The position numbers and the translations under genes are program-made. Below are positions 14,996-15,121 of a stretch of DNA of 15,121 bases, in pieces (within the stretch, counting starts at the first letter, position 1; every line of letters begins with the position of its first letter). Source of the DNA: Actinomycetes bacterium (GTDB lineage Bacteria > Actinomycetota > Actinomycetes > Actinomycetales > Cellulomonadaceae). A model generated the notes under the pieces. It saw nothing but the letters and a program-made list of their open reading frames with translations, was not told where the DNA came from and did no database searches. The stretch spans positions 1-15,121 of the forward strand of contig JAEWOA010000089.1 in the NCBI GenBank assembly GCA_023461115.1. The letters run 5' to 3'.

Positions 14996-15121
14996 ATGGA
15001 CCTCTCCGGACTGCTCCCCGCCCTGCTCGCCGACCCCGCCGCGAGGCAGGCGCTCGCGGACGTCCCGGCGCGCGGCGAGGTGGACGTCGTCGGCCCCGCG
15101 GGCATCCGGCCGCCGCTGCTC
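14996..15121 (+). CDS. mfd: Probable transcription-repair coupling factor Mfd, N-terminus only
   Basis: Only 42 codons lie in the window. They start MDLSGLLPALLADPA and run to GPAGIRPPLL, which resembles the N-terminus of actinobacterial Mfd: a short Leu-rich helix, then a segment ending Gly-Ile/Leu-Arg-Pro. Mfd releases RNA polymerase stalled at lesions and recruits UvrA; its helicase motifs would lie beyond the edge. The ATG has GAAGGA 6 nt upstream. A housekeeping gene here would mark the right end of the polysaccharide locus. With so few residues the call rests on recall of family N-termini. Confidence 0.65.
   Translation, partial: MDLSGLLPALLADPAARQALADVPARGEVDVVGPAGIRPPLL

Noticed and set aside
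14248..15105. Minus-strand 285-codon frame across the repeats and mfd start
   Set aside because: Runs out of frame through the pyruvyl transferase gene and through low-complexity repeats, with no domain.

Overview
The window comes from a very GC-rich chromosome with the features of an actinobacterium. Start codons are a mix of ATG and GTG, purine-rich ribosome binding sites sit 5-10 nt from most starts, -10 boxes have the form TANNNT, and two genes look leaderless. The last, truncated gene looks like the start of the repair gene mfd. Together with an exopolysaccharide-type locus, this suits Micrococcales such as Cellulomonadaceae, but the genus is an inference.

Layout, left to right: (1) minus strand, a fused chain-length/tyrosine-kinase polysaccharide co-polymerase, cut by the window edge; (2) plus strand, a small membrane-anchored protein with a low-complexity linker and a beta-sandwich-like outer domain; (3) plus strand, a 1790-residue secreted modular protein (propeller-like head, FN3-like, two LamG-like, four PKD, and two copies of a ~205-residue domain I cannot name); (4) minus, an O-antigen ligase/polymerase (Wzy/WaaL)-like membrane protein; (5) plus, an acyltransferase-3 membrane protein; (6) minus, an unrecognised protein with a faint kinase-fold resemblance; (7) plus, an ABC exporter half-transporter; (8) minus, a polysaccharide pyruvyl transferase; (9) plus, the first 42 codons of a probable mfd.

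Genes 1, 4, 5, 7 and 8 fit one job: building, decorating (acyl and pyruvyl groups), polymerising and exporting a surface polysaccharide, with gene 1 controlling chain length. The large secreted protein (3) has only adhesion or carbohydrate-binding type modules and no wall anchor, so it may bind the polysaccharide or a surface. The locus is not an operon. Orientation runs - + + - + - + - +, so nearly every gene has its own promoter, and tail-to-tail pairs end at hairpins or overlap.

The most interesting points are a TTCACCC-type motif recurring in three intergenic regions at activator-like distances, the internally duplicated secreted protein with a 91-bp perfect DNA repeat, two adjacent tandem-repeat arrays before mfd, two probable leaderless genes, and the unrecognised kinase-like protein. 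I saw no RNA genes, insertion sequences, phage genes or CRISPR arrays.
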